Both the position numbers and the translations under genes were made by a program. The notes under the pieces are model-generated. The model was given only the letters and a program-made list of their open reading frames with translations. It was not told where the DNA came from and searched no databases. Below, in pieces: positions 1 to 7,907 of a DNA stretch of 37,278 nucleotides. The stretch's first letter is position 1, and each line of letters starts with the position of its first letter. The stretch comes from CAZJWR01 sp964549765 (lineage in GTDB: Bacteria; Zixibacteria; MSB-5A5; GN15; JAAZOE01), in NCBI GenBank assembly GCA_964549765.1, contig CAZJWR010000039.1:1-37278 (forward strand), read 5' to 3'.

Positions 1-293
1 GGGGATTGCAGAATGGGAAGATCACTTATCCCACAGCAGAGCTGTGGGGCACCCGCGCTGGAGTAGCTGCTGTGGGATTAAGAAACGGGTGGCGGGATCA
101 CACGGTCGTAGGTCGGGAGCCCTGTGCTCCCGGTATTTTGCTATTGGCGGACTCCCACTTCATCGGCCAAAGAAATATGTGATTGACAGGCGCATGCGAC
201 TCTCCATTCATACTAATAGGAAAACGCTGTCATTGCGAGGAGAACGCTCGCCGTAAGGCGAACGTTGGACGCGGCAATCTATCGTGTGATCAT
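1..293. other. Gene-free, repeat-bearing left edge
   Basis: I see no convincing gene here; the short open frames lack a ribosome binding site and any recognisable family. The stretch holds pieces of the repeat families found elsewhere in the window: a short inverted repeat around 110-132 (GGTCGGGAGC facing GCTCCCG) and a REP-like unit around 229-286 (TCATTGCGAGG ending in GCGGCAATCT). The nuclease gene begins directly after that unit. Confidence 0.6.
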
Positions 294-545
294 ATGCCCA
301 AGCAATATTATGTATATATCCTGACCAACTATACCCACAGCGTCCTCTACATCGGCGTGACGAACGACCTGAAACGACGAGTCTACGAGCATAAGAATGG
401 CAGCAGCGGAACGTTTACACGCAAGTATCAAGTGAATCAACTGGTCTATTATGAGGTTTTCGAGGACATCTACGAAGCTATCAAACGGGAAAAACAACTC
501 AAGGGCGGATCGCGCGATCGGAAGACGCGTTTGATCGATGGCATG
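294..545 (+). CDS. GIY-YIG nuclease family protein, cut by an assembly gap
   Basis: Small single-domain GIY-YIG endonuclease of the UPF0213/YhbQ type. The first 35 residues carry the family core: YYVYIL, then LYIGVT, then an arginine-rich helix (NDLKRRVYEHK). A second conserved part (AIKREKQLKGG..RDRKTRLID) follows. Translation should start at the ATG at 294, because the frame upstream of it is repeat sequence. The reading frame runs into the N gap after 84 residues. A second copy of the last 55 bases beyond the gap continues with NPEWADLYEVT and a stop, so the intact protein is probably about 93 aa, usual for the family. Such nucleases cut DNA in a metal-dependent way, but the role of these stand-alone short forms is largely unknown. 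It is embedded in palindromic repeats. Confidence 0.8.
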
Positions 546-645
546 NNNNNNNNNNNNNNNNNNNNNNNNNNNNNNNNNNNNNNNNNNNNNNNNNNNNNNN
601 NNNNNNNNNNNNNNNNNNNNNNNNNNNNNNNNNNNNNNNNNNNNN
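546..645. other. Scaffold gap of 100 N
   Basis: Exactly 100 undetermined bases, the conventional length for a gap of unknown size. The 55 bases before it (491-545) recur exactly at 712-766, which suggests a contig join at a shared assembly k-mer. Confidence 0.97.
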
Positions 646-712
646 ATGGCCTGCCACGGCGGGTCATCGTCTGCAGTGAGATATTGGCGCACGGGGACGT
701 GCGCCAATCACA
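646..712. repeat. Dispersed repeat, copy 1
   Basis: About 67 bases (ATGGCCTGCCACGGC to the CAATCACAAA end) that recur almost identically at 921-988 with one clear mismatch. Inside is a short inverted repeat, TTGGCGCACGG/ACGTGCGCCAA, able to form a hairpin. One copy abuts the N gap. Confidence 0.85.
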
Positions 713-802
713 AAACAACTCAAGGGCGGATCGCGCGATCGGAAGACGCGTTTGATCGATGGCATGAATCCCGAATGGGCCGATTTATATGAAGTGACTT
801 AG
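713..802 (+). pseudogene. 3' fragment of a GIY-YIG nuclease gene (second copy)
   Basis: Bases 712-766 repeat 491-545 exactly and continue in the same reading frame through NPEWADLYEVT to a TAG stop at 800-802. Upstream (646-711) is intergenic repeat, not nuclease sequence, so this is either the true 3' end of the gene displaced by the scaffold join or a truncated second copy. The sequence alone cannot decide. Confidence 0.6.
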
Positions 803-848
803 TGATGCGTTGTGGCTATGGAAAATCCGTGGTCGGGATGCCACAGAT

Positions 849-897
849 TGCTTCGTTGCGGCTCGCCTTCGGCTCACCGCGCCTCGCAATGACACAG
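849..897. repeat. REP-like ATTGC...GCAATGAC unit
   Basis: ATTGCTTCGTTGCGG, then a central GCTCGCCTTCGGCTCACCG, ending in CGCAATGACAC. The termini are roughly complementary and the unit resembles the ones at 229-286 and 21607-21652. It lies between genes and has no coding potential that I trust. Confidence 0.55.
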
Positions 898-920
898 CTA
901 AGTAGGGGGGGTCATGTGCA

Positions 921-988
921 TGGCCTGCCACGGCGGGTCATCGTCTGCAGTGAGATATTGGCGCACGGGGACGTACGCCAATCACAAA
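921..988. repeat. Dispersed repeat, copy 2
   Basis: Second copy of the 646-712 unit. It is followed directly by a member of the TGTCGGGAGC repeat family, so two repeat families lie end to end. Confidence 0.85.
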
Positions 989-990
989 TT

Positions 991-1045
991 ATTGTCGGGA
1001 GCGCCCTTCGCAGCTCAGGGCCTTCGGCGGGGATCCCGACCTACA
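991..1045. repeat. TGTCGGGAGC family repeat, copy 1
   Basis: ATTGTCGGGAGCGCCCTTCG at the left and GGGATCCCGACCTACA at the right flank a core containing CTCAGGGCCTTCGGCGG. Related units occur at 25842-25924 and 26941-26998. The ends can pair (TCGGGA/TCCCGA). Confidence 0.75.
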
Positions 1046-1212
1046 AGGATTTGGCGGCATGGGGGTGAGAGTATTTTGGCGGGCGCAGCCGGGGGTGCGG
1101 GTTTTATCCGACGCGGGCGGGTGAAAAAATCAGTTGAATTCGGGGCGGGGAAGTGCGATATTACCATTGATACCACATATAAGTCCGTAGTATTCTTAAA
1201 GAAAGGGATTAT

Positions 1213-1608
1213 ATGCTGATTAAAGACCTCCTCCAGGCCAAACCGCCACCGGTCACCGTGCACGTCAACCGGGAAATGGCCGACGCCATGCGCCTGCTGA
1301 TCGACAACAACATCGGGTCGCTGATCGTCACCAACGATCAGGATCACCCGGTGGGAATCATCACCGAACGCGATATTTTTCACCTGGCTTTCCGGTATCG
1401 CGGGGATATGATGGACATGAAAGTGGGCGAAAATATGACCGACGATTTGGCGACAGCGTCGCCCGAAGACGACCTCGACCATATCGCCCGCCTGATGACC
1501 GAACGGCATATCCGCCACGTGCCGATTGTCGACCAGAACCAGCAGCTCTGCGGCATCGTCTCGATCGGCGACGTCGTCAAGGCGCGCCTGAACGAACCGG
1601 CCGTTTAG
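1213..1608 (+). CDS. Tandem CBS-domain protein
   Basis: A 131-residue protein made almost only of two CBS motifs (roughly residues 5-60 and 70-127). Each ends in the usual pattern: IGSLIVTNDQDHPVGIITERDI and RHVPIVDQNQQLCGIVSIGDVV. CBS pairs form a Bateman module that typically binds adenosyl nucleotides and regulates a partner; stand-alone forms like this are common and their partners are rarely known. Start ATG 1213 is preceded by AAGAAAGGGA at suitable spacing. It is convergent with the downstream lipoprotein gene, so nothing nearby reveals its target. Confidence 0.9.
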   Translation: MLIKDLLQAKPPPVTVHVNREMADAMRLLIDNNIGSLIVTNDQDHPVGIITERDIFHLAFRYRGDMMDMKVGENMTDDLATASPEDDLDHIARLMTERHIRHVPIVDQNQQLCGIVSIGDVVKARLNEPAV

Positions 1609-1637
1609 CCGGACAATATTTACACTATGGTATTCTT

Positions 1638-1662
1638 GCCCGCCGAATGATTTCCGGCGGGC
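1638..1662. terminator. Hairpin between convergent genes
   Basis: GCCCGCCG pairs with CGGCGGGC across a 9-base loop, midway between the CBS gene and the minus-strand lipoprotein gene. There is no clear T-run on either strand, so intrinsic termination is possible but not proven. Confidence 0.45.
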
Positions 1663-1692
1663 GCTACGAAGCGGGGGCGATTTTTTATCTAT

Positions 1693-2334
1693 TTATTCCG
1701 TCGGTTGCGGGCTCGCCGCGCCGGAATTTTGCAGCGACGCTATCGATGATGTGATGGCACCCTCCAGCGCCGGAAACGCCTGACCGGTGCAAACGTATTC
1801 CACCAGAAATTTTCCGCCCGACCGGGTCTGACCGAGCAATTTGTAATTGATCACCTGGTCGGTGTGATACAGGAAATAATATACGTCGAGGTTGTCGATC
1901 CGGTAATTTTCCGACATCACGCTCGACGGCGCCATGTGCGCGTCCAGAAATCCCGTGTAGCGTTTGGCCACGTCGGGCATGGGAACGTCGGCGTCGTTGA
2001 TTTGGGCGACGTAGGCGATGGCGCCGTTGATCGAATCGATGTAGAGGGTAAGACAGTCGACGGGATAAAACTTGTCGAACAGTTCGGAGCCGGCCTGCAT
2101 CCGGCGGAATGCCTGGAGGCGAGCGGAGTCGGCCACCTGCCATCCCAGCGGCGTGGAGATTTGCAGCCCCAGTTCGGGCACGACAATCGGCTGGCTGAGA
2201 AGCGAGCTGTCGAGTGCGAAGGGGGCGGTTTTGAAGGCGACCGTTTTGGTGCCCGAGCAGGACAGTGACGCCAGGAGCAGCGCGGAGGCGGCGATAATCG
2301 TCAGGCAGCGGACGGCAATTTCAGTCTTGTGCAT
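1693..2334 (-). CDS. Putative lipoprotein of unknown function
   Basis: About 213 residues, which I cannot assign to a family. The N-terminus has a basic end, a hydrophobic stretch (CLTIIAASALLLASLS) and a cysteine, an acceptable though relaxed lipobox (S-L-S-C), so it is probably a lipid-anchored envelope protein. The rest is soluble and acidic, with mixed sequence (for instance LGLQISTPLGWQV and a YYFLYHTDQ stretch), vaguely like PsbP/YcnI-type globular lipoproteins, but I do not claim that. The start at 2334 is chosen over the upstream in-frame codon at 2364 because AAGGAA lies 7 bases before it and the signal peptide begins there. Confidence 0.7.
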   Translation of the reverse strand: MHKTEIAVRCLTIIAASALLLASLSCSGTKTVAFKTAPFALDSSLLSQPIVVPELGLQISTPLGWQVADSARLQAFRRMQAGSELFDKFYPVDCLTLYIDSINGAIAYVAQINDADVPMPDVAKRYTGFLDAHMAPSSVMSENYRIDNLDVYYFLYHTDQVINYKLLGQTRSGGKFLVEYVCTGQAFPALEGAITSSIASLQNSGAASPQPTE

Positions 2335-2491
2335 GGTATATTCCTTGTTCGAGTTGGTCGGCAATCTACCCGCCGGCGGTTACATAATCCATCCGTATGT
2401 GAAACGGACTTATTCCCGAAACCATTTGACCCGACTCGGTTATCACTATATATTCGAGCCGTATCACCTTATTGCGATAAGGAGTCAGCCT

Positions 2492-3457
2492 ATGCGTGCG
2501 CTGATAACCGGGATTACCGGACAGGACGGATCGTACCTGGCGGAGTTGCTGCTGTCGAAAAAGTACGAAGTGTACGGCATGGTCCGCCGTTCCTCGACGG
2601 AGACGTTCGAGCGGGTCAATCATATCCGCGACCGGATAAACATCGTCCAGGCCGATCTTTTGGACCAATTGTCGTTGATCACGATGATCGAGGCGATCAA
2701 GCCGGACGAGATCTACAACCTGGCGGCGCAGTCGTTCGTCCCGACGTCGTGGTCGCAGCCGGTGTTGACGGGCGAGTTCAACGCCATCGGCGTCACCCGG
2801 ATGTTGGAGGCGATCCGTCTGGTGAACAAGAAAATCCGTTTTTACCAGGCGTCGTCGTCGGAGATGTTCGGCAAGGTACGCGAGGTGCCGCAGACCGAGA
2901 TGACGCCGTTTTATCCCCGTTCGCCGTATGGCGTGGCCAAGGTGTACGGTCATTTTATTACCGTGAATTACCGTGAGAGTTACGATTTGCACACCACCAG
3001 CGGCATTTTGTTCAACCACGAATCGCCGCGGCGGGGTTTGGAGTTCGTGACGCGGAAGATCACCGACGGCGTGGCGCGGATCAAGCTGGGGCTGGCCGAC
3101 AAACTGGCCTTGGGGAATCTCGACGCCAAACGCGACTGGGGATTTGCCGGGGATTATGTTCAGGCCATGTGGTTGATGCTGCAGCAGGATGATCCGACCG
3201 ACTTTGTCATCGCCACTGGCCACAGTCATTCCGTCAAGGAATTCGTGGCCGAGGCGTTCGGGCACGTCGATTTGGAATGGGAAAAATATGTCGTGTCCGA
3301 TCCGCGGTTCATGCGCCCGGCGGAGGTCGATTATCTCGTGGGGAATGCGTCCAAGGCGGCCAAGGAACTGGGATGGAAACCGGAGCATAGTTTCAGCGAC
3401 CTGGTGCATAAGATGGTCGACACCGACCTGAAGCGGCTGGAGGGTTCCGGCAATTAA
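2492..3457 (+). CDS. gmd: GDP-mannose 4,6-dehydratase
   Basis: Short-chain dehydrogenase/reductase of 321 aa that converts GDP-D-mannose to GDP-4-keto-6-deoxy-D-mannose, the entry to GDP-rhamnose, GDP-fucose and related sugars. Visible are the NADP-binding GITGQDGSYLAELLL (residues 7-21), RRSS just after beta-2 (32-35), SSSEMFG with the catalytic Ser/Glu (121-127), and the YxxxK pair Y146/K150 in SPYGVAK. FNHESPRRG and GNLDAKRDWGFAGDYV are Gmd signatures. Start ATG 2492 follows ATAAGGAG. The frame is open much further upstream, but that part overlaps the divergent lipoprotein gene and is not Gmd-like. It leads an operon whose next gene overlaps its stop codon. Confidence 0.96.
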   Translation: MRALITGITGQDGSYLAELLLSKKYEVYGMVRRSSTETFERVNHIRDRINIVQADLLDQLSLITMIEAIKPDEIYNLAAQSFVPTSWSQPVLTGEFNAIGVTRMLEAIRLVNKKIRFYQASSSEMFGKVREVPQTEMTPFYPRSPYGVAKVYGHFITVNYRESYDLHTTSGILFNHESPRRGLEFVTRKITDGVARIKLGLADKLALGNLDAKRDWGFAGDYVQAMWLMLQQDDPTDFVIATGHSHSVKEFVAEAFGHVDLEWEKYVVSDPRFMRPAEVDYLVGNASKAAKELGWKPEHSFSDLVHKMVDTDLKRLEGSGN

Positions 3458-4400
3458 GGCGTATATCACCGGCATTTGCGGTTTCGCCGGATCGTGGCTG
3501 GCCGAGGAGCTGATCGCCGGCGGCTATCGTGTCCGGGGCGCGGCTCTTCCCGGGGAGTCGGACAGCAACGTGGCGCATCTGGGCCGCAAGGTGACTATCG
3601 ACCGTTTCGATATCACCGATGCGGAAGCCTGCCGGCATTTCGTGGTCAAAGCGCGGCCGGATTTTCTATTTCACCTGGCGGCGTTTTCATCGGTGGGGCG
3701 GTCATTTTCCAAAGGCGACCTGACGTTCCGCGTCAATGTTTTCGGTACCTACAATATCCTCGAAGCCGTGCGCGGTCGAAAATGGCTGAAGAAGATGGTG
3801 CTGGTGAGTTCGTCGGATGTATACGGGCCGGTCGGGACGAAGGATTTGCCGCTGCGGCCGAATCATGTGCTCAATCCCGTTTCACCCTATGCCCAATCGA
3901 AGGCGGCCGCCGAATATCTGGCTCAGACTTATGCGGATCAATATGATGTTCCGGTCGTAACGGTGCGGTCATTCAACCATAGCGGCCCCCGGCAGAATCC
4001 CGATTTTGTCATTCCCGCTTTTTGCCGGAAAATCGTCGATGTCGAAGGGTCCGTCGGGAAGAAGACGGTCGCCACCGGGAATTTGTCGGCGCGACGCGAC
4101 ATTTCCGACGTAAGAGATATCGTGCGCGGATATCGCTTGCTGGCGGAGAAGGGAACGGCGGGAAAAGTGTATCATCTGTGTTGCGGTCGGGCATACCGCA
4201 TCGGGGACCTGCTAAATCGTCTTATCGGACTTTCCGATATACGCATAAAAGTCACACGCGACCCGGCGTTGTATCGTAAAACGGATATTCCGTCGCTGCA
4301 GGGGAGTTTTTATTCGACCCGGAAGGACGTTGGATGGAAACCGAACATCGATATCGTCACGACGCTGTCCGATACCCTGCGTTACTGGCGCGAACGATGA
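3453..4400 (+). CDS. rmd: GDP-4-keto-6-deoxy-D-mannose reductase-like epimerase, apparent ATT start
   Basis: Extended short-chain dehydrogenase of 315 aa, best matching the Rmd branch that reduces the Gmd product to GDP-D-rhamnose (GDP-6-deoxytalose or GDP-fucose branches are alternatives). Seen: GICGFAGS NAD(P) loop (7-14), LVSSSDVYG (117-125), Y146/K150 in SPYAQSK, RSFNHSGPRQ, and GNLSARRDISDVRDIVRGY, typical of Rmd. The first in-frame ATG/GTG/TTG would remove the nucleotide-binding loop. The only sensible start is ATT 3453, in the position of the usual MKAYITG, with GGAGGG eight bases upstream, overlapping the Gmd stop (ATTAA). The frame opens only at a TGA at 3429. Translational coupling to gmd is likely. 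Confidence 0.85.
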   Translation: MKAYITGICGFAGSWLAEELIAGGYRVRGAALPGESDSNVAHLGRKVTIDRFDITDAEACRHFVVKARPDFLFHLAAFSSVGRSFSKGDLTFRVNVFGTYNILEAVRGRKWLKKMVLVSSSDVYGPVGTKDLPLRPNHVLNPVSPYAQSKAAAEYLAQTYADQYDVPVVTVRSFNHSGPRQNPDFVIPAFCRKIVDVEGSVGKKTVATGNLSARRDISDVRDIVRGYRLLAEKGTAGKVYHLCCGRAYRIGDLLNRLIGLSDIRIKVTRDPALYRKTDIPSLQGSFYSTRKDVGWKPNIDIVTTLSDTLRYWRER

Positions 4401-4416
4401 ATTGAGGGAGTCGATC

Positions 4417-5724
4417 ATGAAGAAGAAGTTGCTGGATAAGATAAAAGACAAGAGCGCCCAGATCGGCATCATCGGTTTGGGGTATGTGGGCCTGCCGCTG
4501 GCGGTGGAGTATGCCGAGGGCGGCTACAAAGTCATGGGTTTCGATATCGACGCCGAGAAGGTGCGTATGGTCAATCGCGCAAAATCGTATATCGATGACA
4601 TCTCCGATGCGCGTTTGAAGCCGATCGTCAAATCGGGACATCTCAGGGCCACCGTCGAACCCAAGGGATTGGCTCAGATGGATTGCATTTCGATATGCGT
4701 CCCGACCCCTCTGTCCAAGACGAAAGACCCGGATATCAGCTATATCCTGGCGGCGGTGAAATGGGTGCGGAAATATCTTCATAAAGAAACCCTGATTGTC
4801 CTGGAATCGACCACCTATCCCGGCACCACCGACGAGGTAATCAAACCGCTTTTAGAGGAAGGCGGTTTGAAGGCGGGAGTCGATTTTTATCTGGCCTTTT
4901 CTCCCGAGCGGGTCGATCCCGGGAATACGTCATACATGACGCACAACACGCCGCGCGTCGTCGGCGGCTCCACCCGGCGATGCACGCAGATCGCCAAAGT
5001 TTACTACGAGCAGGTTATCCCCAATATTCATGCCGTATCTTCCACTCAGGCGGCCGAGATGGTTAAACTTCTGGAGAATACGTTTCGGTCGGTGAATATC
5101 GGCATGGTCAACGAGATGGCCGTCATGTGCCATCGCCTCGGCCTCGACGTCTGGGAAATCATTAACGCCGCAGCCACCAAGCCGTTCGGATTTATGCCCT
5201 TTTATCCCGGCCCCGGATTGGGCGGCCATTGCATTCCGATCGATCCCCATTACCTGTCGTGGAAATTGAAAATGTTGAACTATTATGCCCGGTTTATCGA
5301 ACTTGCCGGGGATATCAATTCGCATATGCCGGAATGGGTGGTGGACCGAATCGCGGCCCTCCTCAACGATCACGGCAAGGCCGTCAAAGGCTCCAAAATC
5401 GTCGTCCTCGGCGTGGCCTACAAGAAAAACATCAAGGACGTGCGTGAATCGCCGGCGCTGGATGTCATCAAGCTGCTGGAGGCGCAGGGGGCGCGGGTGG
5501 TGTACAACGATCCCTACGTCACTACGCTTCGCTGGGAAGACGGCGTCCGGAAATCTACCAAGCTGACGGACAATCTTCTGCGGGCCTCCGACGTGACGAT
5601 TATCCTGACCGATCACACCGGTTACGATTATCCGTGGATCGTCAAGAATTCCCGGCTGGTGTTCGACACCCGCAATGCCACAGCTTTCGTGAAGGGGAAC
5701 AAGAAGAAGATTCATAAGCTGTAA
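4417..5724 (+). CDS. UDP-N-acetyl-D-glucosamine 6-dehydrogenase-like protein (WbpA/TviB type)
   Basis: Nucleotide-sugar dehydrogenase of 435 aa that oxidises C6 of a UDP-sugar to a carboxylate using NAD. The N-terminal Rossmann motif is GIIGLGYVGLPLA (17-29), the central ESTTYPGTT and SPERVDPG are conserved, and the catalytic cysteine is C272 in GLGGHCIPIDPHYL. That PIDPHY context favours the UDP-GlcNAc/UDP-GalNAc 6-dehydrogenase (WbpA, TviB) group over UDP-glucose dehydrogenase. The C-terminal domain (VVLGVAYKKNIKDVRESPA) is complete. ATG 4417 has GAGGGAG before it, 16 bases after the previous stop, so it is cotranscribed with the Gmd/Rmd pair for surface polysaccharide precursors. The exact substrate is inferred. 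Confidence 0.9.
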   Translation: MKKKLLDKIKDKSAQIGIIGLGYVGLPLAVEYAEGGYKVMGFDIDAEKVRMVNRAKSYIDDISDARLKPIVKSGHLRATVEPKGLAQMDCISICVPTPLSKTKDPDISYILAAVKWVRKYLHKETLIVLESTTYPGTTDEVIKPLLEEGGLKAGVDFYLAFSPERVDPGNTSYMTHNTPRVVGGSTRRCTQIAKVYYEQVIPNIHAVSSTQAAEMVKLLENTFRSVNIGMVNEMAVMCHRLGLDVWEIINAAATKPFGFMPFYPGPGLGGHCIPIDPHYLSWKLKMLNYYARFIELAGDINSHMPEWVVDRIAALLNDHGKAVKGSKIVVLGVAYKKNIKDVRESPALDVIKLLEAQGARVVYNDPYVTTLRWEDGVRKSTKLTDNLLRASDVTIILTDHTGYDYPWIVKNSRLVFDTRNATAFVKGNKKKIHKL

Positions 5725-5742
5725 GCCAATTACTCTATCGGT

Positions 5743-5770
5743 CGCGGCGGTCGGATTCCCGGCCGCCGCC
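5743..5770. terminator. Possible hairpin after the sugar operon
   Basis: GCGGCGGTCGG and CCGGCCGCCGC can pair imperfectly around a short loop just after the dehydrogenase stop codon. No T-tract follows, so this is only a weak candidate. Confidence 0.35.
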
Positions 5771-5831
5771 ATCATTCGATATCATGGCCCGGCTCGCTTA
5801 TAACCCCTTCATAACCGAATTTTCATAACCC

Positions 5832-5859
5832 TTGCATCGCGGATTTATACACGTATATT
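5832..5859 (+). promoter_or_regulatory. Sigma70-like promoter for a probably leaderless nfo mRNA
   Basis: TTGCAT (5832-5837), 16 bases, TATATT (5854-5859). Transcription would begin about 7 bases further, at the ATG at 5865. No Shine-Dalgarno sequence precedes that ATG, so a leaderless transcript is the simplest reading. Confidence 0.5.
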
Positions 5860-5864
5860 TTTGT

Positions 5865-6749
5865 ATGCCGAAGAAGAGCCCCCATTTGCTGCTCGGAGCG
5901 CATGTGTCGATTGCCGGCGGGGTGTTCAACGCGCCCCATAACGGCAGAGAAGCGACCTGCGAGGTGGTACAGATATTCACCAAATCGTCCAACCAGTGGC
6001 GAGCCAAACCGCTCACCGACGAAGACGCCGAGAAATTTATCGCGGCACAGAAGGATACCGGCGTCATTGCCGTATGCGCTCATGACAGCTATTTGATCAA
6101 CCTGGCGTCGCCGGACAAAGCGCTGTACGAGAAGTCGTATCGGGCCTTCTTAGAAGAAATGCGGCGATGCGATCTGCTGCACGTGCCCAATCTGGTGATG
6201 CATCCGGGGTCGCATGTGGGGAGCGGCGAGGCGGCCGGGTTGAAGCGGATCGCCGATTCGTTCAATCGGATGTTTGACGACGATCCCGACGGCAAAGTGA
6301 CGATATGCCTCGAAACCACCGCCGGCCAGGGAACCAACCTCGGGTACACATTCGAGCAACTGGCGCAGATAATCGGCCTGATCGGCAATAAGAATCGCCT
6401 CGGGATATGCCTCGATACCTGCCATGTATTCGCCGCCGGTTACGCCATCGGTACGGAAAAAGATTATAATGGGACCATGAAGGCGTTCGACCGGATTCTC
6501 GGTCTAAAGAAATTGCGCATTATCCATGTCAACGATTCGAAGAAGGGGTTCGGCAGTAAAGTCGACCGACATGAGGATATCGGGAAGGGCGCTATCGGAA
6601 AAAAGCCGTTCGGATTTTTCCTGAACGATCCGAAGCTGGCCAAAATTCCGAAAATACTGGAGACACCCAAAAAATCGGCTGACGACGATATCCGGAATCT
6701 CAAGGTGTTGCGGTCGTTGGTCGCGAAGAAAGCAAAGGATACGAAATGA
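5865..6749 (+). CDS. nfo: Deoxyribonuclease IV (AP endonuclease)
   Basis: A 294-aa TIM-barrel apurinic/apyrimidinic endonuclease of base excision repair, with a metal-ion cluster bound by conserved His, Asp and Glu residues. The family blocks are all present: GAHVSIAGG, VMHPGSHVG, CLETTAGQG, GICLDTCHVFAAGY and IHVNDSKKGFGSKVDRHEDIGKGAIG. Length and domain boundaries match bacterial Nfo. ATG 5865 is preferred to an in-frame ATG at 5832 because Nfo proteins start shortly before the LLLGAHVS strand and because the promoter lies between the two. The stop overlaps the next start (ATGA). Confidence 0.96.
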   Translation: MPKKSPHLLLGAHVSIAGGVFNAPHNGREATCEVVQIFTKSSNQWRAKPLTDEDAEKFIAAQKDTGVIAVCAHDSYLINLASPDKALYEKSYRAFLEEMRRCDLLHVPNLVMHPGSHVGSGEAAGLKRIADSFNRMFDDDPDGKVTICLETTAGQGTNLGYTFEQLAQIIGLIGNKNRLGICLDTCHVFAAGYAIGTEKDYNGTMKAFDRILGLKKLRIIHVNDSKKGFGSKVDRHEDIGKGAIGKKPFGFFLNDPKLAKIPKILETPKKSADDDIRNLKVLRSLVAKKAKDTK

Positions 6750-7804
6750 AAATCGGCATAATCGGTCTCCCGCAGTCCGGTAAAACAACCATATTCAACG
6801 CCGCCGCCGGCAAATCCGAGGCGGTGGGGGATTATTCCAAAGCCTCGCATCGCGCGATTATCAAAGTGCCGGATCGAAGGCTGGATCGTCTGGCGGAACT
6901 GGCCCAGCCCAAAAAGGTAACCCATGCCGAAATAGACTATCTCGATATATCGGCCTTTTCCGGCAAGGGCAAAGAAACCGACGCCGGGACTCTCGAAATT
7001 CCGGACGATCTGCATTACGCCGACGAGCTTATGCTGATTTTGGACTGCTTCTCGCCCACGTGCAGCCCGGAGCACAATTTTCGCCTGTTCATGGAGGAGA
7101 TGATCCTGGCCGATCAGATCGTCATCGAGCGCAATATCGAAAAACGTTCCCGGACGGCGCAATTGACCGGGGATAAAATCGCCCAAAACGAAGTCAAGAT
7201 ACTCCAGAAATGCCTGGCGGCTCTGGAGGAATCCCTTCCGCTTTCCCGGGCCGATATGGCGGAGGATGAGGCCGAACTCATACGGAAATATTCCTTTTTG
7301 TCGATCAAACCGCTTCTGGTCGTGCTCAATATTGCCGAGGACGATATCGGGAAAGAAAACGCATGCATCGAGCGCGTCGGCGGAATGTCGATTCCGGGCA
7401 TGGTGGAATTTCTCGCTATCTGCGGCAAGGTCGAAATGGAACTGGCCGCCCTCGACGCCGAAGACCGGGGGGCATTTCTCGACGATCTCGGCATCGAAAG
7501 CCCGGCCATGGAGCGATTGGTTCAGAAATCGTACGAACTTCTGGGGCTGATTTCGTTTTTCACGGTCGGTCCGCCGGAGGCTCGCGCCTGGACGATCAAG
7601 GAGGGCACGAAGGCTCCGCGAGCCGCCGGGCACGTGCATTCGGATATGGAGCGAGGTTTTATTCGGGCCGAAGTGATCACGTTCGAGGATTTCGATAAGT
7701 ATGGATCGACCCATGCCTGCAAGGAAGCCGGCAAATATCACGTCGAGGGCAAGGACTATATCGTCCAGGACGGCGACGTGGTATTGTTCCGGTTCAATGT
7801 GTGA
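6746..7804 (+). CDS. YchF/OLA1-related G protein (DUF933 family)
   Basis: A 352-aa relative of the YchF/Obg-like P-loop proteins. Residues 7-15 form a P-loop (GLPQSGKTT). The C-terminal 85 residues are a clear TGS-like DUF933 domain (FFTVGPPEARAWTIKEGT, then DMERGFIRAEVITFEDF and EGKDYIVQDGDVVLFRFNV), very close to true YchF. The middle differs: the switch-II DxxG is replaced by DYLDISAFSG, and the base-recognition motif reads VLNIAED. I read it as a divergent YchF paralogue that binds ribosome-associated partners or stress signals; nucleotide preference is uncertain. Start ATG 6746 overlaps the nfo stop by four bases, so the two are coupled. Confidence 0.88.
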   Translation: MKIGIIGLPQSGKTTIFNAAAGKSEAVGDYSKASHRAIIKVPDRRLDRLAELAQPKKVTHAEIDYLDISAFSGKGKETDAGTLEIPDDLHYADELMLILDCFSPTCSPEHNFRLFMEEMILADQIVIERNIEKRSRTAQLTGDKIAQNEVKILQKCLAALEESLPLSRADMAEDEAELIRKYSFLSIKPLLVVLNIAEDDIGKENACIERVGGMSIPGMVEFLAICGKVEMELAALDAEDRGAFLDDLGIESPAMERLVQKSYELLGLISFFTVGPPEARAWTIKEGTKAPRAAGHVHSDMERGFIRAEVITFEDFDKYGSTHACKEAGKYHVEGKDYIVQDGDVVLFRFNV

Positions 7805-7907
7805 GGGAATTTGATTTCGGCGGGAATGTTTTCGGCTCGGCACCGCTCAACCGACTTTTTGCCGCGCGCGCCTCACATGCCGGTTTCCTGACACCTCCGC
7901 CGGGCGT

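Noticed and set aside
2366..3475. Long minus-strand open frame opposite gmd
   Set aside because: It is antisense to a clear Gmd and has no homology that I recognise.
6464..7843. Long minus-strand open frame opposite the YchF-like gene
   Set aside because: It is a mirror of the real plus-strand genes, has no recognised family, and its composition follows the complementary codons.
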